From: Dipteris shenzhenensis
Lineage: Eukaryota > Polypodiophyta > Polypodiopsida > Gleicheniales
Assembly: GCA_047967505.1 (NCBI GenBank)
Contig: CM106539.1
DNA: 64,000 bases
Reading direction: 5' to 3' (one strand)
Each line of letters begins with the position of its first letter. Position 1 is the first letter of the stretch. A program made the translations under genes and the position numbers. Positions 11,477 through 22,499 of this stretch are shown in pieces. Below the pieces are notes generated by a model. It saw nothing but the letters and a program-made list of their open reading frames with translations. It did not search any database and was not told the origin of the DNA.

Positions 11477-11738
11477 GAAGCTTCGATGGCATGGTGGAAA
11501 TAGTAGAAGACGGAGGCTGGATGCTAAGGAATCAGGGTTGCTATAGCCAGTGATGGCTTCATGGGCTTGCTCTTATATAGCCACCAATCGTAGTCGGTTA
11601 GGCTCAATTGGGTGGCCAATCCAGTCTGCCCAAAATGGTCGACTAGGGGTCGGTCCTAAAATAGGCCACCAACCATACGATAGAACCGGTGTGCAAAATA
11701 GAGCAGCTAACCTACAGTCTCTGTTCGGCCCACAGCTA
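11477..11738 (-). mobile_element. Copia LTR fragment (U3/R), inverted
   Basis: The reverse complement of this stretch matches 29693-29957, including the CTATATAAGAGCAAGCCC TATA region and the GCATCCAGCCTC and CATCxAAGCTTCT blocks. It lies immediately upstream of, and in the same sense as, the transposase-like relic at 10451-11476, so a copia promoter is joined to that gene. The U5 part of the same LTR family lies in the opposite orientation at 11866, giving a head-to-head rearrangement. Confidence 0.65.
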
Positions 11739-11865
11739 TCTTGTGCCTTTGGAAATGAGAAAGCCTCCTGCATAGTGGATGTACTGAGGTAGATCTACAA
11801 GGCCACTTTCAAAGAACCAAAAGAGATCCAATCCATGCATTGGCACTCCAACCAAGTTACAATAT

Positions 11866-12016
11866 GAGCACACGGTTGGGAGGCAGCGCCATCTATTGTA
11901 TCAGTTCTATAGTAATCAAAATTTTGATTCTCCATACTATCTTGTTTTCTCTCGTGTACGAGATATTGTTATCTGTTCAGCATAGACGTTTTATTTTCTT
12001 ACATGGTATTAGAGCC
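11866..12016 (+). mobile_element. Copia LTR U5 end plus primer binding site
   Basis: 11866-12003 matches 29963-30105 (GAGCACACGG.TGGGAGGCAGCGCCAT..). The LTR ends in CA at 12003 and is followed at once by TGGTATTAGAGCC, a one-base variant of the initiator tRNA-Met primer site common in plant copia elements. The U3 half is missing in this orientation. Confidence 0.75.
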
Positions 12017-12073
12017 TAGACTCTAGCAAGAAGATTTGGTAGTGTGTTTCTACTTGTGAGCAGATTGTGAGAG

Positions 12074-13454
12074 ATGGCCCAGCCCGCAAGACTGCGAATC
12101 CCACCATTCAACGAAAGCGAAAAGTTGGACGGCTCTAACTATCCTCTCTGGAAGTTCAAGATGAAGACCATCCTAAGCACATATGAGCTTTTGGACACTG
12201 CTACTGGGGTGGTCGTGAGGCCGAGGATCTAGCCAATGCAGGACAACAGATAGTACCAATTGCAGATGAGATTCTCACGTAGACAAGAAGAAATGCAAAT
12301 GCACTGTGTTCTATTGTCTACAGTGTTAGTGATTCCGTCATGGTGTTAATTCAACATGTCATCACAGCGGAGGAGGCATGGACGGTCTTGAAACATCAGT
12401 ACGAGACCACAAATTAGATGCGGATTCAGAATCTGGAGACTCAACTCGCAAACGAGAAGTTGTCTGAGTCTGAAGCGGTAGAGAAGTTCATCACCAGGGT
12501 GAAGAATCTACACGATCAGATGACTACGATCGGTATCACCATAACCAGCGAGAATCTAGCACGAAGGTGCATATGGATTCTCCCACCAAAGCCGACGGCA
12601 CATTGGATAATTACAAGGCTCAACTCATCGCAAAAGGATTTGCACAGGTACATGGTTTTGATTATCAAGATACTTTTGCTCCCATAGCTCGACTAACCAC
12701 AATTCGCAATGTTTTGGCTTTAACTGCCACGGGAAGTTGGCCCGTGTTTCAGATGGATGCGAAATCTACCTTTCTGAATGGAGATCTCAAGGAGGAGGCA
12801 TACGTGGAACAACCACCAAGTTTTGAGATCCCTAGTTCAGAAGGTAAACTCTGCAAACTGAAGAAGGCACTTTACGGGCTGAAACAACAGGCCCCACGAG
12901 CATTGTACCAACGAATTGATGCCTACTTTCTCCAAAACGGGTTCAGGAGGAGCCCATCTGATGCAAATTTGTATATCTTCAGAGAAGGAGGTAGGTGTAT
13001 GATCGTGGTCCTTTATGTGGACAAACTTGTCATAATAGGGAACCATGAAGAGAAGATCTCATAGATGAAGCATTTGCTAGGAATAGAGTTTGAAATGATA
13101 GATATCGGATTGATGCACTTTTGTTTGGGGATTGAAGTTTGGCACGAGCTGAAACAGATCTTCATTTCATAGTTGTAGTATGCTAGAGAGATACTAAAGG
13201 CATTTGGCATGGCTAAGTGCAAAACAGTTGGTACCCCTATGGAGGTTGATGCGAAGCTCTCAAACGAGGATTCATCACCACTGGTGGATGAAGCGAAGTA
13301 CAGAAGGCTTGTGGGTAGCTTGATTAACCTGTGCAACACACGGCCGAACATTAGTTTTGCGACTGGTGTACTAAGCAGGTTTTCCAATAAGCCCCGAGAG
13401 AACCATTGGAGGGTAGGGATGTGGGTGCTGAAATACATCAAAGGCACACTTGAT
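12074..13454 (+). pseudogene. Copia gag fused to reverse transcriptase by internal deletion
   Basis: The gag frame starts at the ATG at 12074 (MAQPARLRIP, then LDGSNYPLWKFK) and decays with stops before reopening at 12418. At about 12593 gag (..ARRCIWILPPK) jumps directly to RT (..DGTLDNYKAQL), so protease, integrase and the start of RT are gone. RT motifs follow: FQMDAKSTFLNGDL, KALYGLKQ and YVDKLV, the last being a damaged YVDD active site. RNase H approach blocks run to about 13454. The intact order can be seen in the relative at 39244-54453, where the two joined sites share AAAG/AAG-type microhomology. Dead element. Confidence 0.8.
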
Positions 13455-14859
13455 GGGTGCCAAGTGTGGGACTTTGTATCCCTTATATGTATCAGGGGTA
13501 TTTGATCATGTTGTTGCAATAACAAAGTAGCCAAGCACTTCTTGTGGCATTACAGGTTGGGGCACATGAGCCAAAATGGAATGAAACTCTTATGCCATTA
13601 AGGTTATGTACCGCATTTGAGTTTCTCTGATTTTGAATTTTGTGAGCAGTGTCTCTATGGGAAGCAAACTAAATCAGCCCATAAAAGAAGGGGAAAGAAA
13701 GAGTTTGAAAAGCTTGATTTGGTGCATTTAAATGTATGTGGTCCCATGCCTACACGGTCATTAGGCGGGGCTGAATACTATGTGACATTCATTGATGATG
13801 CAACTAGGAAAGTGTGGGCTTATGCTATAGCTCGGAAGAGTGATGTGTTCCAGGTATTTCAGAAATGCTGGCCTTGGTTGAGAATCAGTCAGGTAGAAGG
13901 CTTAAATGCCTACGAACTGACAATGGTGGAGAGTATCTCTCTCATGACTTTCAGCATTTCTATGATACACGTGGGATTAAGAGGGAGCTCACATCCCCTC
14001 ATACTCTAGAGCAAAATCTAGTTGCAGAAAAGATGAACCATACCATTCAAGAAAGGTTACAATGTATGCTTTCCAATGCAAGTCTTTCTGGTGGTTTTTG
14101 GACTGAGGCAATGAAGACTGTAGTGCATGTGATCAATAGATCACCTAGTAAGAGTTTGGATGGTGGTTTTCCTGAAGAGGCATGGAGTGGCAAGAAGCCC
14201 TCTTACTCTCATTTGCGTATATTTGGGTGTGACGCATATGCACATGTGCCAAAAGAGCTTCGAAAGAAGCTAGATCCTAAGTCTAGGAAATGCATCTTTC
14301 TGGGTTATAGTGAAAGTGGAGAGATGGGCTATCATCTCTAGGATCTAGAAGCAAAGAAGATCATACGTAGCCATGATGTAGTCTTCAATGAGAAGAAGAT
14401 GCATAAGGCACCCATGAGGGATGTTGAAATGAGGAGAATCACTTTCCAGGATGTGAATCCACCTGCATATGTTGATAGACAGCAAGCTGTCCATGCACCA
14501 AATGTGCAAGAAATGGTACCACCAAATACTCCCACAGGTATACAATCAATGGTAGATGATGGATCATCTATTGGTGAAAATGTTGAGCCAAATATGGCTG
14601 ATATGCAGGTGGGACAGCAAGCTGAAATGCCCTTGAGAAGATCATCTAGAGTGTCTAGACCGCCTGATAGGTTTGTTCTAAGGGTAGACTATGTGATGCT
14701 TACTGATTGCAGGGAGCCTTCTTGCTACAGAGAGGCTATGATGCATGAGGTTCAAAATGTGGATGAGATGCTATTGGCTAGCAAGAATACTTATGAGCTA
14801 GATACATTAAAGGCCAAGTTGCATGAGGCCTTTGATATGAACGATTTGGGACTTGCAGG
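13455..14859 (+). pseudogene. Second copia element: integrase and start of RT, truncated at 5' side
   Basis: The pre-integrase zinc region (LWHYRLGHMS..CEQCLYGKQ, about 13540-13670) is followed by the integrase core (HLNVCGPMPTRSLGG, FIDDATRKVWAY, RTDNGGEYLS). The Asn/Asp-rich linker and RRSSRVSRPPDRF lead into RT. A frameshift sits near 13865 and a stop at 14339. RT then jumps from REAMMHEVQN to VDEMLLASKNTYELD at about 14760, an internal deletion removing most of the RT palm. At 14859 the frame is cut by CACTA element 1 and resumes at 18507. No 5' LTR is present; the joint with the preceding copia is abrupt near 13455. Confidence 0.8.
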
Positions 14860-14879
14860 CACTACTACACACGGATCCT

Positions 14880-15080
14880 ATTGCGACGTTTACGTACCGA
14901 CGCTTAGCGCGGACGGGGCACTAATCGTCGGTATGAAAAGCGCGTCCCGTAAAGCGTCGCTATATAGCGACGTTAAGCAAAAGTCGCTATATAGCGACGA
15001 TTATAAAGGTCGCTATATAGTGACTTTTAAGAGTCGCTATATAGCGACACTAAGATACTATGTTATAGCGACGTTTTTTA
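14880..15080. repeat. Left subterminal repeats of CACTA element 1
   Basis: Several copies of the palindromic core GTCGCTATATAGCGAC lie behind the terminal CGACG..ACCGACG segment. The core is self-complementary, so a dimeric protein could bind it. Equivalent clusters flank elements 2-4. Confidence 0.85.
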
Positions 15081-15259
15081 GAGATGTTTTTTACTCATAT
15101 AGGCCTTAAAAGTTAGTTTTTTCCAATGACAAAATTTTTTAAATTTTCATACATGTTTGATCTCATAGAGAATAAAAATACGAGAGCATGTACATGTTTG
15201 ATCCTTTAAAAGAATAAAAGTACAAGAACATGTACATCAAGTTTGAAGCTCATATAATC

Positions 15260-15744
15260 ATGTCTACGTTTGAGACTTGGTTTCATCCTGAGCCAAGTCT
15301 AGTGTGCCAAACAAGTCTATCTCCAACTCTATATTGAGTTGATCTCCTATATCATCATCGTACGTTCACCATAAACTTGATCATCTTCTTCAATAAAGTC
15401 GGGTGATTCTTGATGATTATCATCTTCTTCCTTAATATCATGATCTCCATCTTCCTCCCATATGATGTCATTATGCACATCTTCGTCTTGGCTCGTATTG
15501 TGATCTTCATCTTCTTCTCTAAATCCATCTGGATCAATTGGATCCGGCATTGGTAGTGGCATCTCCATATCCACATGATCTCTATCTTCATATCCACATT
15601 GGTAGTGTGAAGGTATATGCACACCACCCTCCTCATCCTGTCTCAAGATTTCGTGTCGTGTACGCATGCAATATTAATAATGAACTCAAATAGCAATGAC
15701 TTTTTGATGATCCATCACCATGTGCACCACCATGTCCCTTCCAT
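15260..15744 (-). pseudogene. Transposase relic with two internal deletions
   Basis: The minus-strand frame begins MEGT at 15744, like exon 1 of element 2 (start 45975), but skips at once to the exon-1 end (GTGCACATGGTGATGGATC). It then runs, after the intron, into the exon-2 start (DEEGGVHIPSHYQ). This is fused directly to the acidic last exon (DVDMEMPLPMPDPID block, then GDQLN.ELEIDL.G.LDLAQDET). The whole catalytic region is missing. The retained ends match those of elements 2-4, so this is a deletion derivative of the same family. Confidence 0.75.
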
Positions 15745-15869
15745 CTGCACACCTCTAAAGTCACAATACAAAATGCAAGGAAATCTTTTAAGATCCAAAA
15801 ATTAGCCACCCATGAGCTCCTTCCCTCTCTTCTTAGATCAAGTGCCTTGAATTGATACTTTTAAGGTAT

Positions 15870-16085
15870 AAGTGTCGCTATATAGCGACACTTAGGGTTA
15901 AAGGTCGTTATATAGCCACTTTTAGGGTTAAAAGTCGCTATATAGCGACTTTTAGGGTTAGACGTCGCTATATAGCGACTTTTAGGGTTTGAGTTTTTTA
16001 ATGTTAAAGGTCGCTTTATAGCGACGAAAAAGCGTCGCTATATAGGGACGGAAAAGCGTCGCTATATAGCGACGCTGTGGATTTA
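15870..16085. repeat. Internal GTCGCTATATAGCGAC cluster of element 1
   Basis: About seven copies, several followed by TTTAGGGTT, lie upstream of the relic transposase start and before the leader of the TNPA unit. The position equals 46205-46285 in element 2 and 59110-59255 in element 3. Confidence 0.8.
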
Positions 16086-16594
16086 AACCAAAACCCGTCG
16101 CGATGCGCGGCGCTTTCTTTTGCACTCTCTAATTTCTATTGTAAGCAAAGCGATCTCTCCTCCCACCTATTTCCGACAACCTCCCACTCCATTCTCCACT
16201 CCTCACCACTACTCACCCCTCTCCTAGCTCTTGTGCTCCCCCTCCACCCTTCTCCCTCTTTGGTTTCATGAAAGGAAGTTTTTGAAGAGGTGAGTCTCTT
16301 TGAACAATGTAGGTAGGTTTTCTGTGAGATTTCGTTTTGTGAGTGTTTCTCCTTGTATTGCTAAAGCTCCTTACTAGTTTTCATGCTTGATTACTAGTTT
16401 TCATGCTTGATTTCAAAGGATTGAAACAAAAAACAAGATTTTAAGAAAGAAAGAAGACTCTTCTCTTTTGTAGGGCCAGTCCACAAAACACCGAGCGGGA
16501 CGTACTATTCCAAGTAAGTGCTTCCTCTTTTTTCCATTTGTTATTTTTCTAATTTGCATTGGCTTGCAGCTAGCGCCTTAAGTGCTAGCTGCAG
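16086..16594 (+). promoter_or_regulatory. TNPA-unit leader with conserved hairpin
   Basis: This stretch is shared with elements 2 and 3: CTCCTCCCACCTATTT, a GAAAG..GGTGAGT donor-like site near 16290, one CCGAGCGGGAC block (16490-16501), and a hairpin at 16565-16594 with TGCAGCTAGCGC and G(T)GCTAGCTGCA arms. In element 1 one arm carries a mismatch. It probably contains the 5' UTR and first splice sites of a TNPA transcript; no reading frame is certain. Confidence 0.5.
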
Positions 16595-16599
16595 TGATG

Positions 16600-18175
16600 G
16601 GCGTAGGAACCTTCTCTTCCCCTCTCTTCCCTCTTCTCTCCTCTTCTTTCCCTCCTCTCCTTCTCCTTCTCCTTCTCCTTCAATCTTTCAATCTCTTTCC
16701 CCCTCTTTTTTCCTCTTTCGTTTCCCTCTTCTTCTCCTCTTTCCCCCCCTCTTTTCCCTCTTTCATGCTCATGCTCTTATGCTCATGCATAAGGATAAGC
16801 ATAAGCATGAGCATAAAAGAAGGAGACATATGTCTCTTTTTCCCTCTTTCCTTTTCCTCTTCTTCTCTCTTTCTTTGCCTCTTTCCCCTTTTCCAATCTC
16901 TCTTTTCTTTCCCTCTTCTTCTCTCTTCTCCTCTTTCCCCTCCTCTTTTCCCTCTTTCATGCTCATGCTCTCAGCTTATGCAGCTTATGCATGAGCATAA
17001 GAGCATGAGCATGAAAGAGGGAAAAAAGGAGGGGAAAGAGGAGAAGAGAGAAGCTTATGCATAAGACTCCTCTTATGCATGAGCATAAGAGGAGACATAT
17101 GCTCATGCTTATGCTTATGCATGAGCATAAGAGAAGGAGACATATGCTCATGCATAAGCATGAGCATATGTCTCTTTTTCCCTCTTTCCTTTCCCTCTTC
17201 TTCTCTCTTTCTTTCCCTCTTTCCCCTTTTTCAATTTCTCTTTCCTTTCCCTCTTCTTCTCTCTTCTCCTCTTTCCCCCCCTCTTTCATGCTCATGCTCT
17301 TATGCTCATGCATAAGCATAAGCATAAGCATAAGAAAAGGAGACATATGCTCATGCTTATGCTTATGCTTATGCATGAGCATAAGAGAAGGAGACATATG
17401 CTCATGCATAAGCATGAGCATATGTCTCTTTTTCCCTCTTTACTTTCCCTCTTCTTCTCTCTTCCTCTCTTTATCCCCCTCTTTTCCCTCTTTCATGCTC
17501 ATTCTCTTATGCTCATGCATACGGATAAGCATGAGCATAATGCTTATGCTTATGCATAAGCATAAGAGAAGGAGACATATGCTCATGCTTATGCTTATGC
17601 ATGAGCATAAGAGAAGGAGACATATGCTCATGCATGAGCATATGTCTCTTTTTCCCTCTTTACTTTCCCTCTTCTTCTCTCTTTCTTTCCCTCTATCCCC
17701 CTTTCCAATCCCTCTTTCCGTTCCCTCTTCTTCTCTCTTCTCCTCTTTTCCACCGTCTTTTCCCTCTTTCATGCTCATGTTCTTATGCTCATACATAATC
17801 ATAAGCATAAGCATGAGCATATGTCTCTTTCTCTTATGCTTATGCTTATGCATATGCATAAGCATAAGCATAAGAGAAGGAGACATATGCTCATGCTTAT
17901 GCTCATGCATGAGCATAAGAGAAGTAGACATATGCTCATGCATAAGCATGAGCATATGTCTCTTTTTCCCTCTTTACTTTCCCTCTTCTTCTCTCTTTCT
18001 TTCCCTCTTTCCCCCTTTCCAATCTCTCTTTCCGTTCCCTCTTCTTCTCTTCTCTTATGCATAAGCATAAGAGAAGGAGACATATGCTCATGCTTATGCT
18101 TATGCATGAGCATAAGAGAAGGAGACATATGCTCATGCATAAGCATGAGCATATGTCTCTTTTCCCCTCTTTACT
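16600..18175. repeat. Palindromic GCTTATGC/GCATAAGC array with pyrimidine spacers
   Basis: CT-rich runs (TTTCCCTCTTTC) alternate with clusters of GCTCATGC, GCTTATGC and GCATAAGC. A perfect inverted repeat with arms GAGACATATGCTCATGC and loop ATAA lies at 17137-17174, and about four further copies follow. Long open frames of Met/Leu/His/Lys or Ser/Phe/Leu here are by-products of the repeat and are not genes. The array occupies the same slot as the array in element 2 but uses a different palindrome. Confidence 0.85.
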
Positions 18176-18218
18176 TTTTGTAATAACAAACTTTCTTTTG
18201 TAATTTAAAAAAAAAAAG

Positions 18219-18271
18219 CATTAGTGGGGCAAAACAGGGCTTGCTATGGCCCTGTTAGGCCCCACTAATGC
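18219..18271. terminator. Conserved 3' hairpin of the CACTA family
   Basis: Inverted arms GCATTAGTGGGGC and GCCCCACTAATGC, plus inner CAGGGC/GCCCTG, are preceded by an A-run and followed by a T-run. Element 2 has the same structure at 52888-52940 just after the TNPA stop. It may mark transcript 3' ends or be a structural part of the element; that role is inferred. Confidence 0.6.
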
Positions 18272-18289
18272 TGTTTTTTTTACTTCTGT

Positions 18290-18420
18290 TAATCGTCGCT
18301 TTATAGCGACGTTTACCAGTGTCGCTATATAGCGACGATTAGTAGTGTCGCTATATAGCGACGTTTAACGTCGCTATATAGCGACGGTTCTTTTCCGACG
18401 CTTTTAGCGACTTTTATAAC
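18290..18420. repeat. Right subterminal repeats of CACTA element 1
   Basis: Four or so GTCGCTATATAGCGAC copies, some degenerate, then TTTTCCGACG and the terminal GCGTCGGTATTTTCGTCGG segment before ..CCTTGTAGTG. Confidence 0.85.
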
Positions 18421-18503
18421 GACTTTTGCGCCCGTGAAAAAAAAAAATTTTAATGTAAAAAGCGTCGGTATTTTCGTCGGAAAAGGGCCTATGCCTTGTA
18501 GTG

Positions 18504-19366
18504 AGGTCATATTCTTGGTATGCGCATCATGCATGATTGGAGTACGAAACTCCTTTGGCTTTCACAGAAGGAGTATGTTACAAAAGTATTGCAGTGTTTC
18601 AATATGGAAGGGGGGAAGGCAGTGAGTACTCCATTGCCTCCATATGTGAAACTGAGTCATACAGATAGTCCCAAATCAGATGAGGAGAGGGCCATGATGG
18701 CCAAGGTTCCTTATGCATCAGCAGTTGGGAGTCTTATGTATGCTATGATAGCTACTAGAACAGACATTGCATTTGCAGTGGGAGTTGTTAGCCGGTATAT
18801 GGCTAATCCAAGAAAGAGGCATTGGGAGGCAGTTAAGTGCATCATGAGGTACATGAAGGGTACCAAGGAGATGTGCATCTGCTTTGGTAAAGGAGACATG
18901 CGTGTACTTGGGTACACAGATTCAGACTATGCAGGGCATGTGGATAGTAGGAGATCCACTTCTGGTTATGTGTTCATCTTTGCAGGTGGTGCAGTGTCGT
19001 GGATGTCTCGCACATAGAAGTGCATTGCTTTGTCTACCACAGAGGTTGAGTATGTTGTAGCCACAGAGGGTTACAAGGAGGCTATATGGCTTGATCAACT
19101 AGTGGGAGATTTGGGGATTCATAGTGTTTGGTGTACCAACATTGCATAGTGATTCCATGAGTGCTATTCAGCTAGCACAGAATCCAGTCTTTCATGCAAA
19201 GACCAAACACATTGAGGTCAGGTACCATTTCATCAGGAAGGTACTTGAGGACAAGCGCATAGAGCTTGTCAAGGTTTATACAGATGATAACCCTGCAGAT
19301 ATGCTAACGAAGAGTCTACCTAGTCAGCGGTTTGAGTATTGTCATGTATTGATGGGCATTGGATAG
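18504..19366 (+). pseudogene. Second copia element: RT end and RNase H
   Basis: The frame continues from 14859 with GMRIMHDWSTKLLWLSQKEY, then GSLMYAMIATRTDIAFAVG, DSDYAGHVDSRRSTSGYVF and SWMSRT. A stop at 19015 interrupts ..KCIALSTTEVEYVA. After a frameshift RNase H continues with LHSDSMSAIQLAQNP, KTKHIEVRYHFIR and DNPADMLTKSLP to 19366. These are typical Ty1-copia RNase H motifs (D, E, D/N and H positions visible). The polypurine tract and LTR follow. Confidence 0.85.
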
Positions 19367-19407
19367 TATGCTCATTGGTTGTTCTCCCTTAAAGGCACAT
19401 TGTCCTT

Positions 19408-19860
19408 TAAGTGGGAGGTTGTGGGGGTTAAAGGTCGCTGTGACTTTACCCCGATTATGTACAATACTCAAATGCATATATAAATGAATAAAAAAGAAGA
19501 TTAGGGGGTTCTGCGCCCACCAAAATGTGTGTGGCTCTCTGTTTCTCTCTCTCCCTCTTCCAGTCTTGCTTCCGTTGAGAGCACTCTCACAATTAATTGG
19601 AGATCAGTCAAGTGCAAAGATGACTACGAGTGACATCGTTGGTCACCTATCTCCCACTCTAGTCCTTTCTACCTCCCATAAAAGAGCGAGATATTGCTTT
19701 ATATTTCATACACTTAGTATTTTCCACCATCCATTTCTTACTATACACTTGAATTACACTTTTCATCTGCTTAATTTTCATACACTTAGTATCATTATTT
19801 TTCTCCACTCTACTCTATTTGTATTTATTGCATTATCATGGTGCATCAACCATAACCATC
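19408..19860 (+). mobile_element. Polypurine tract and 3' LTR of the second copia element
   Basis: AAGTGGGAGG (19408-19417) is followed by TGTGGGGGTTAAAGG at 19419, a usual copia LTR start. The LTR carries a TATATAAATG box near 19476 and a CT-rich tract at 19535. Its 3' end is not clear because the matching 5' LTR is absent; gypsy sequence begins near 19870. Confidence 0.6.
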
Positions 19861-19869
19861 CATGCTTCA

Positions 19870-21836
19870 GGAGTAGTTAGATGCACTTCAGGCACAGTTG
19901 GCCGATGAGTGTGAGCATAGGGAGAAATTGGAAAAGAAAATCAATGGTAAGAAAAGTAAAAGGCATTATTCATCTGATGATGAGTCATCCAACGATGATA
20001 CTATTATCAGGACAGTCAAAGCCACATTGAGAGCACAAAATTCGAGGAAGGAGAGTAAGATAAGTGGAAAAGCTTTCTCATTTCAAATTTTTGATGCAAA
20101 GAAAGAAGCACGCAGTGTCTTGTCTTGGATCAGTTAGCTAGATGATTATTTTTCAGGGGAGAAATTCTTTGAAAAAGACAAGATTAAATGTGCTGCAAAT
20201 CATTTAGTAGAGAGTGATGCACTTTGGTGGAACATCACTAAACACAATAAAAGGCGACCAAAATCTTGGAAGTCTTTTGAAAAGCTCATCAAGGGAGATT
20301 TTCTTCCCTCACACTTCAAAGCAAAAACCAGACAACAGTGAGATACTTTCAAGCAGTTTGATAAGGAAATGATCTCCACATATACTGATAGATTTTGGCA
20401 AACGTTGATCCAATTACAATCCTTGGAGAAAGTTAATGAGCGAGATCAACGCAAAAAGTATGTGGTAGGTCTACAGTCTAAGTTGAGAGCTGAGATTAAC
20501 ATGTTTCACCCTCGCTCACTGAGCTCTACAATTTCTCTTGCAATGAATTGAGAAAGGAAGAATGGGATCCCAAGAGAAGGAAAAGATCCGGAACGGCATG
20601 TACCCTTCCATAAGAAAAAGAGATTTGATAAAAAGCCCTTCTTTAAATCTAAAAATGGTTTTGCTCCACAAAAGACAGATTCTTCTTCGAAGCCGAACAG
20701 TGGGAATTTTCCAAAGAAAGAAATAAGGTGTTTCAAATGCAACAAGGTGGGACACATAGCCATTGAGTGTCCCGAAAGAAAGAAGACCCCGATAGCAAAA
20801 GTGCACATGATTGACGATGAAGCAACCAAGCAAGAGGGAGGTAAGTATAATTGTCATGCTCTTCTAAAGATGAAAGCTTTCATTAATGGCAAAGAGGTTG
20901 TTATTTTGCATGATGATGGTAGTACACATGATTTCATTTCAAAAAGAACCTTAGCAAAGCTAAACCTAGAGTCTTTCCCATCTAGCAATAAGGTCAAAGA
21001 TGCTTTAACCAAAACCAAATGCAATTGCACTAGAGAAGTCAAGAATCTTGAAATCTCAATCAAAGACTACAAGGATACATGAGACTTTTTAGTGGCATGC
21101 CTACAGGGAGTGAACATCATCTTAGGAATGCCATGGAGGCATCAATACAATCATAAGATAGATTACAATTCACATCAGATGTGGATTGAGAAGGACAGAA
21201 AAGAAATATGTCTGAAAAGCTCAATGCAATCTGAGGTCAATCCTTTACTCAACCACACACAAGCCAAAAGAGCAATTACAAAACGTGAGAAGACATATCT
21301 TATTTTGGTGAATACGGTACCGGCTACTCACTCAAACACTAAGCCTACACCCCAAAAGTTTCTTTCTCAATTTTTTGATTGTTTCTTAGAGGATTTACCA
21401 CCTGGACTACCATGTTCTCGACTTGAAGATCATAGGATAGAAATCCCACCAGGCAATAATCCACCTTGCAAAGCTCCTTATAGAGTCAACCGGCTAGAGC
21501 AAAAGGAAATACAAAAGCAAGTGGAGGAACTGATAGAGAGAGGATTGATAACAGGCAGCAGTTCTCCTTATGGAGCACTTGTCTTACTAGTAAAAAAGAA
21601 AAATGGAACTTGTCGAATGTGCATAGACTATCGTGCACTAAACAAAATCACAGTGAAGAACAAATATCCAATCCCTAGGATTGATGATCTTTTGGACAAA
21701 TTGAAAGGGGCCAAGGTCTTTAGTAAGATAGATCTCAAATTTGGCTATCATCAAGTTCGTATGGAAGAAGAGGATATATATAAGACTGCCTGTAGAACTC
21801 CAACCAGACATTATGAGTTTCTAGTTATGCCTTTTG
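19870..21836 (+). pseudogene. Ty3-gypsy gag-protease-RT, 5' part
   Basis: Gag with an acidic/Lys-rich start (about 19898) leads to CCHC knuckle CFKCNKVGHIAIEC (about 20731), an aspartic protease region with ILHDDGSTHDFIS (about 20902, where a DSGS-type loop is expected) and RT with [45 protein letters not shown]. At MPF (21836) the frame is cut by the gag-only LTR element and resumes at 24480. In-frame stops at about 20135, 20340, 20549 and 21080 make it inactive. The 5' LTR and primer site are missing. Confidence 0.85.
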
Positions 21837-22124
21837 TGTTGGAACACTGAAAGGAAAGAGTAGAGTGGACACAAAATCAGAATACTTGCTTATGGAATGA
21901 AGAAAAGTGAGGTCCTTAAGTAGGCACCTCATACAAGCTCACTGACATCACTGATGAATTCAGAGCTCCACAATCATCTCCTCAATCTGCTCCTAGATTC
22001 TCTCAATCATCCTATGTGGCTCTCCACCACCTAACTGTGCTTGTGGGCACCTAACTGCGCCTCTAGCACTCACACATAGAAACATAAGGTGTGCCTGAGG
22101 CATACACCTTGAGATATCCCAACA
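21837..22124 (-). repeat. LTR (3' LTR in element sense)
   Basis: 288 bp, nearly identical to 24187-24474; differences seen at GAATT(C/T)AGAG and CTG(C/T)GCC. On the minus strand it follows the purine-rich tract at about 22126-22140. Confidence 0.9.
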
Positions 22125-22499
22125 AACGCCCCCTCAAGGAAATGCCTCAGGCTATGTCAAGGATACATCTAGTCTCATAGTTTCTCATGCCATCTCATGG
22201 TGGTCAAGGATTAATCTATGGCTAGGTTCTCATGCTAGCAAGGGTTCCCTTGGGTGTAAGGTAAACAAAAGGGATACAAAAAGACCTTCCAATGGTTATC
22301 TCCCCTGCATGTACATGCACACAATGTCTACAGGAGGTACCATGGAACAAAACATACACATGGCCTACATCATAAGGTGACCAGAGGTGTTTACAAAACA
22401 CACAAAACACAATAGTTTATTTTCATTCATTTGGGAGGACTATCCAGGCTGAGTACCTTGACATAAAAAGAGAGATCTGGAGCATACATAGAGATGTGT

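Larger units (their letters stand above)
14860..18503 (+). mobile_element. CACTA element 1, non-autonomous deletion derivative, 3.6 kb
   Basis: The left end is CACTACTACACACGGATCC and the right end ..GGGCCTATGCCTTGTAGTG, flanked by the 3-bp duplication AGG (14857-14859 and 18504-18506). Removing the element and one AGG rejoins the copia RT frame (DLGLAG/HILGM). Layout: subterminal repeats, a shrunken transposase relic on the minus strand, an internal motif cluster, leader with hairpin, palindromic array, 3' hairpin and right subterminal repeats. The TNPA coding part is absent. It must be mobilised in trans. Confidence 0.9.

Noticed and set aside
13455-13540. A 5' LTR for the second copia element
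   Set aside because: No TG..CA repeat matching 19419 onward and no primer site were seen; the joint is an abrupt truncation.
16518-18183. Long open frames rich in Met/Leu/His/Lys or Ser/Phe/Leu on both strands (up to 335 codons)
   Set aside because: They arise from the GCTTATGC/CT-rich repeats, overlap on both strands and have no conserved domain.
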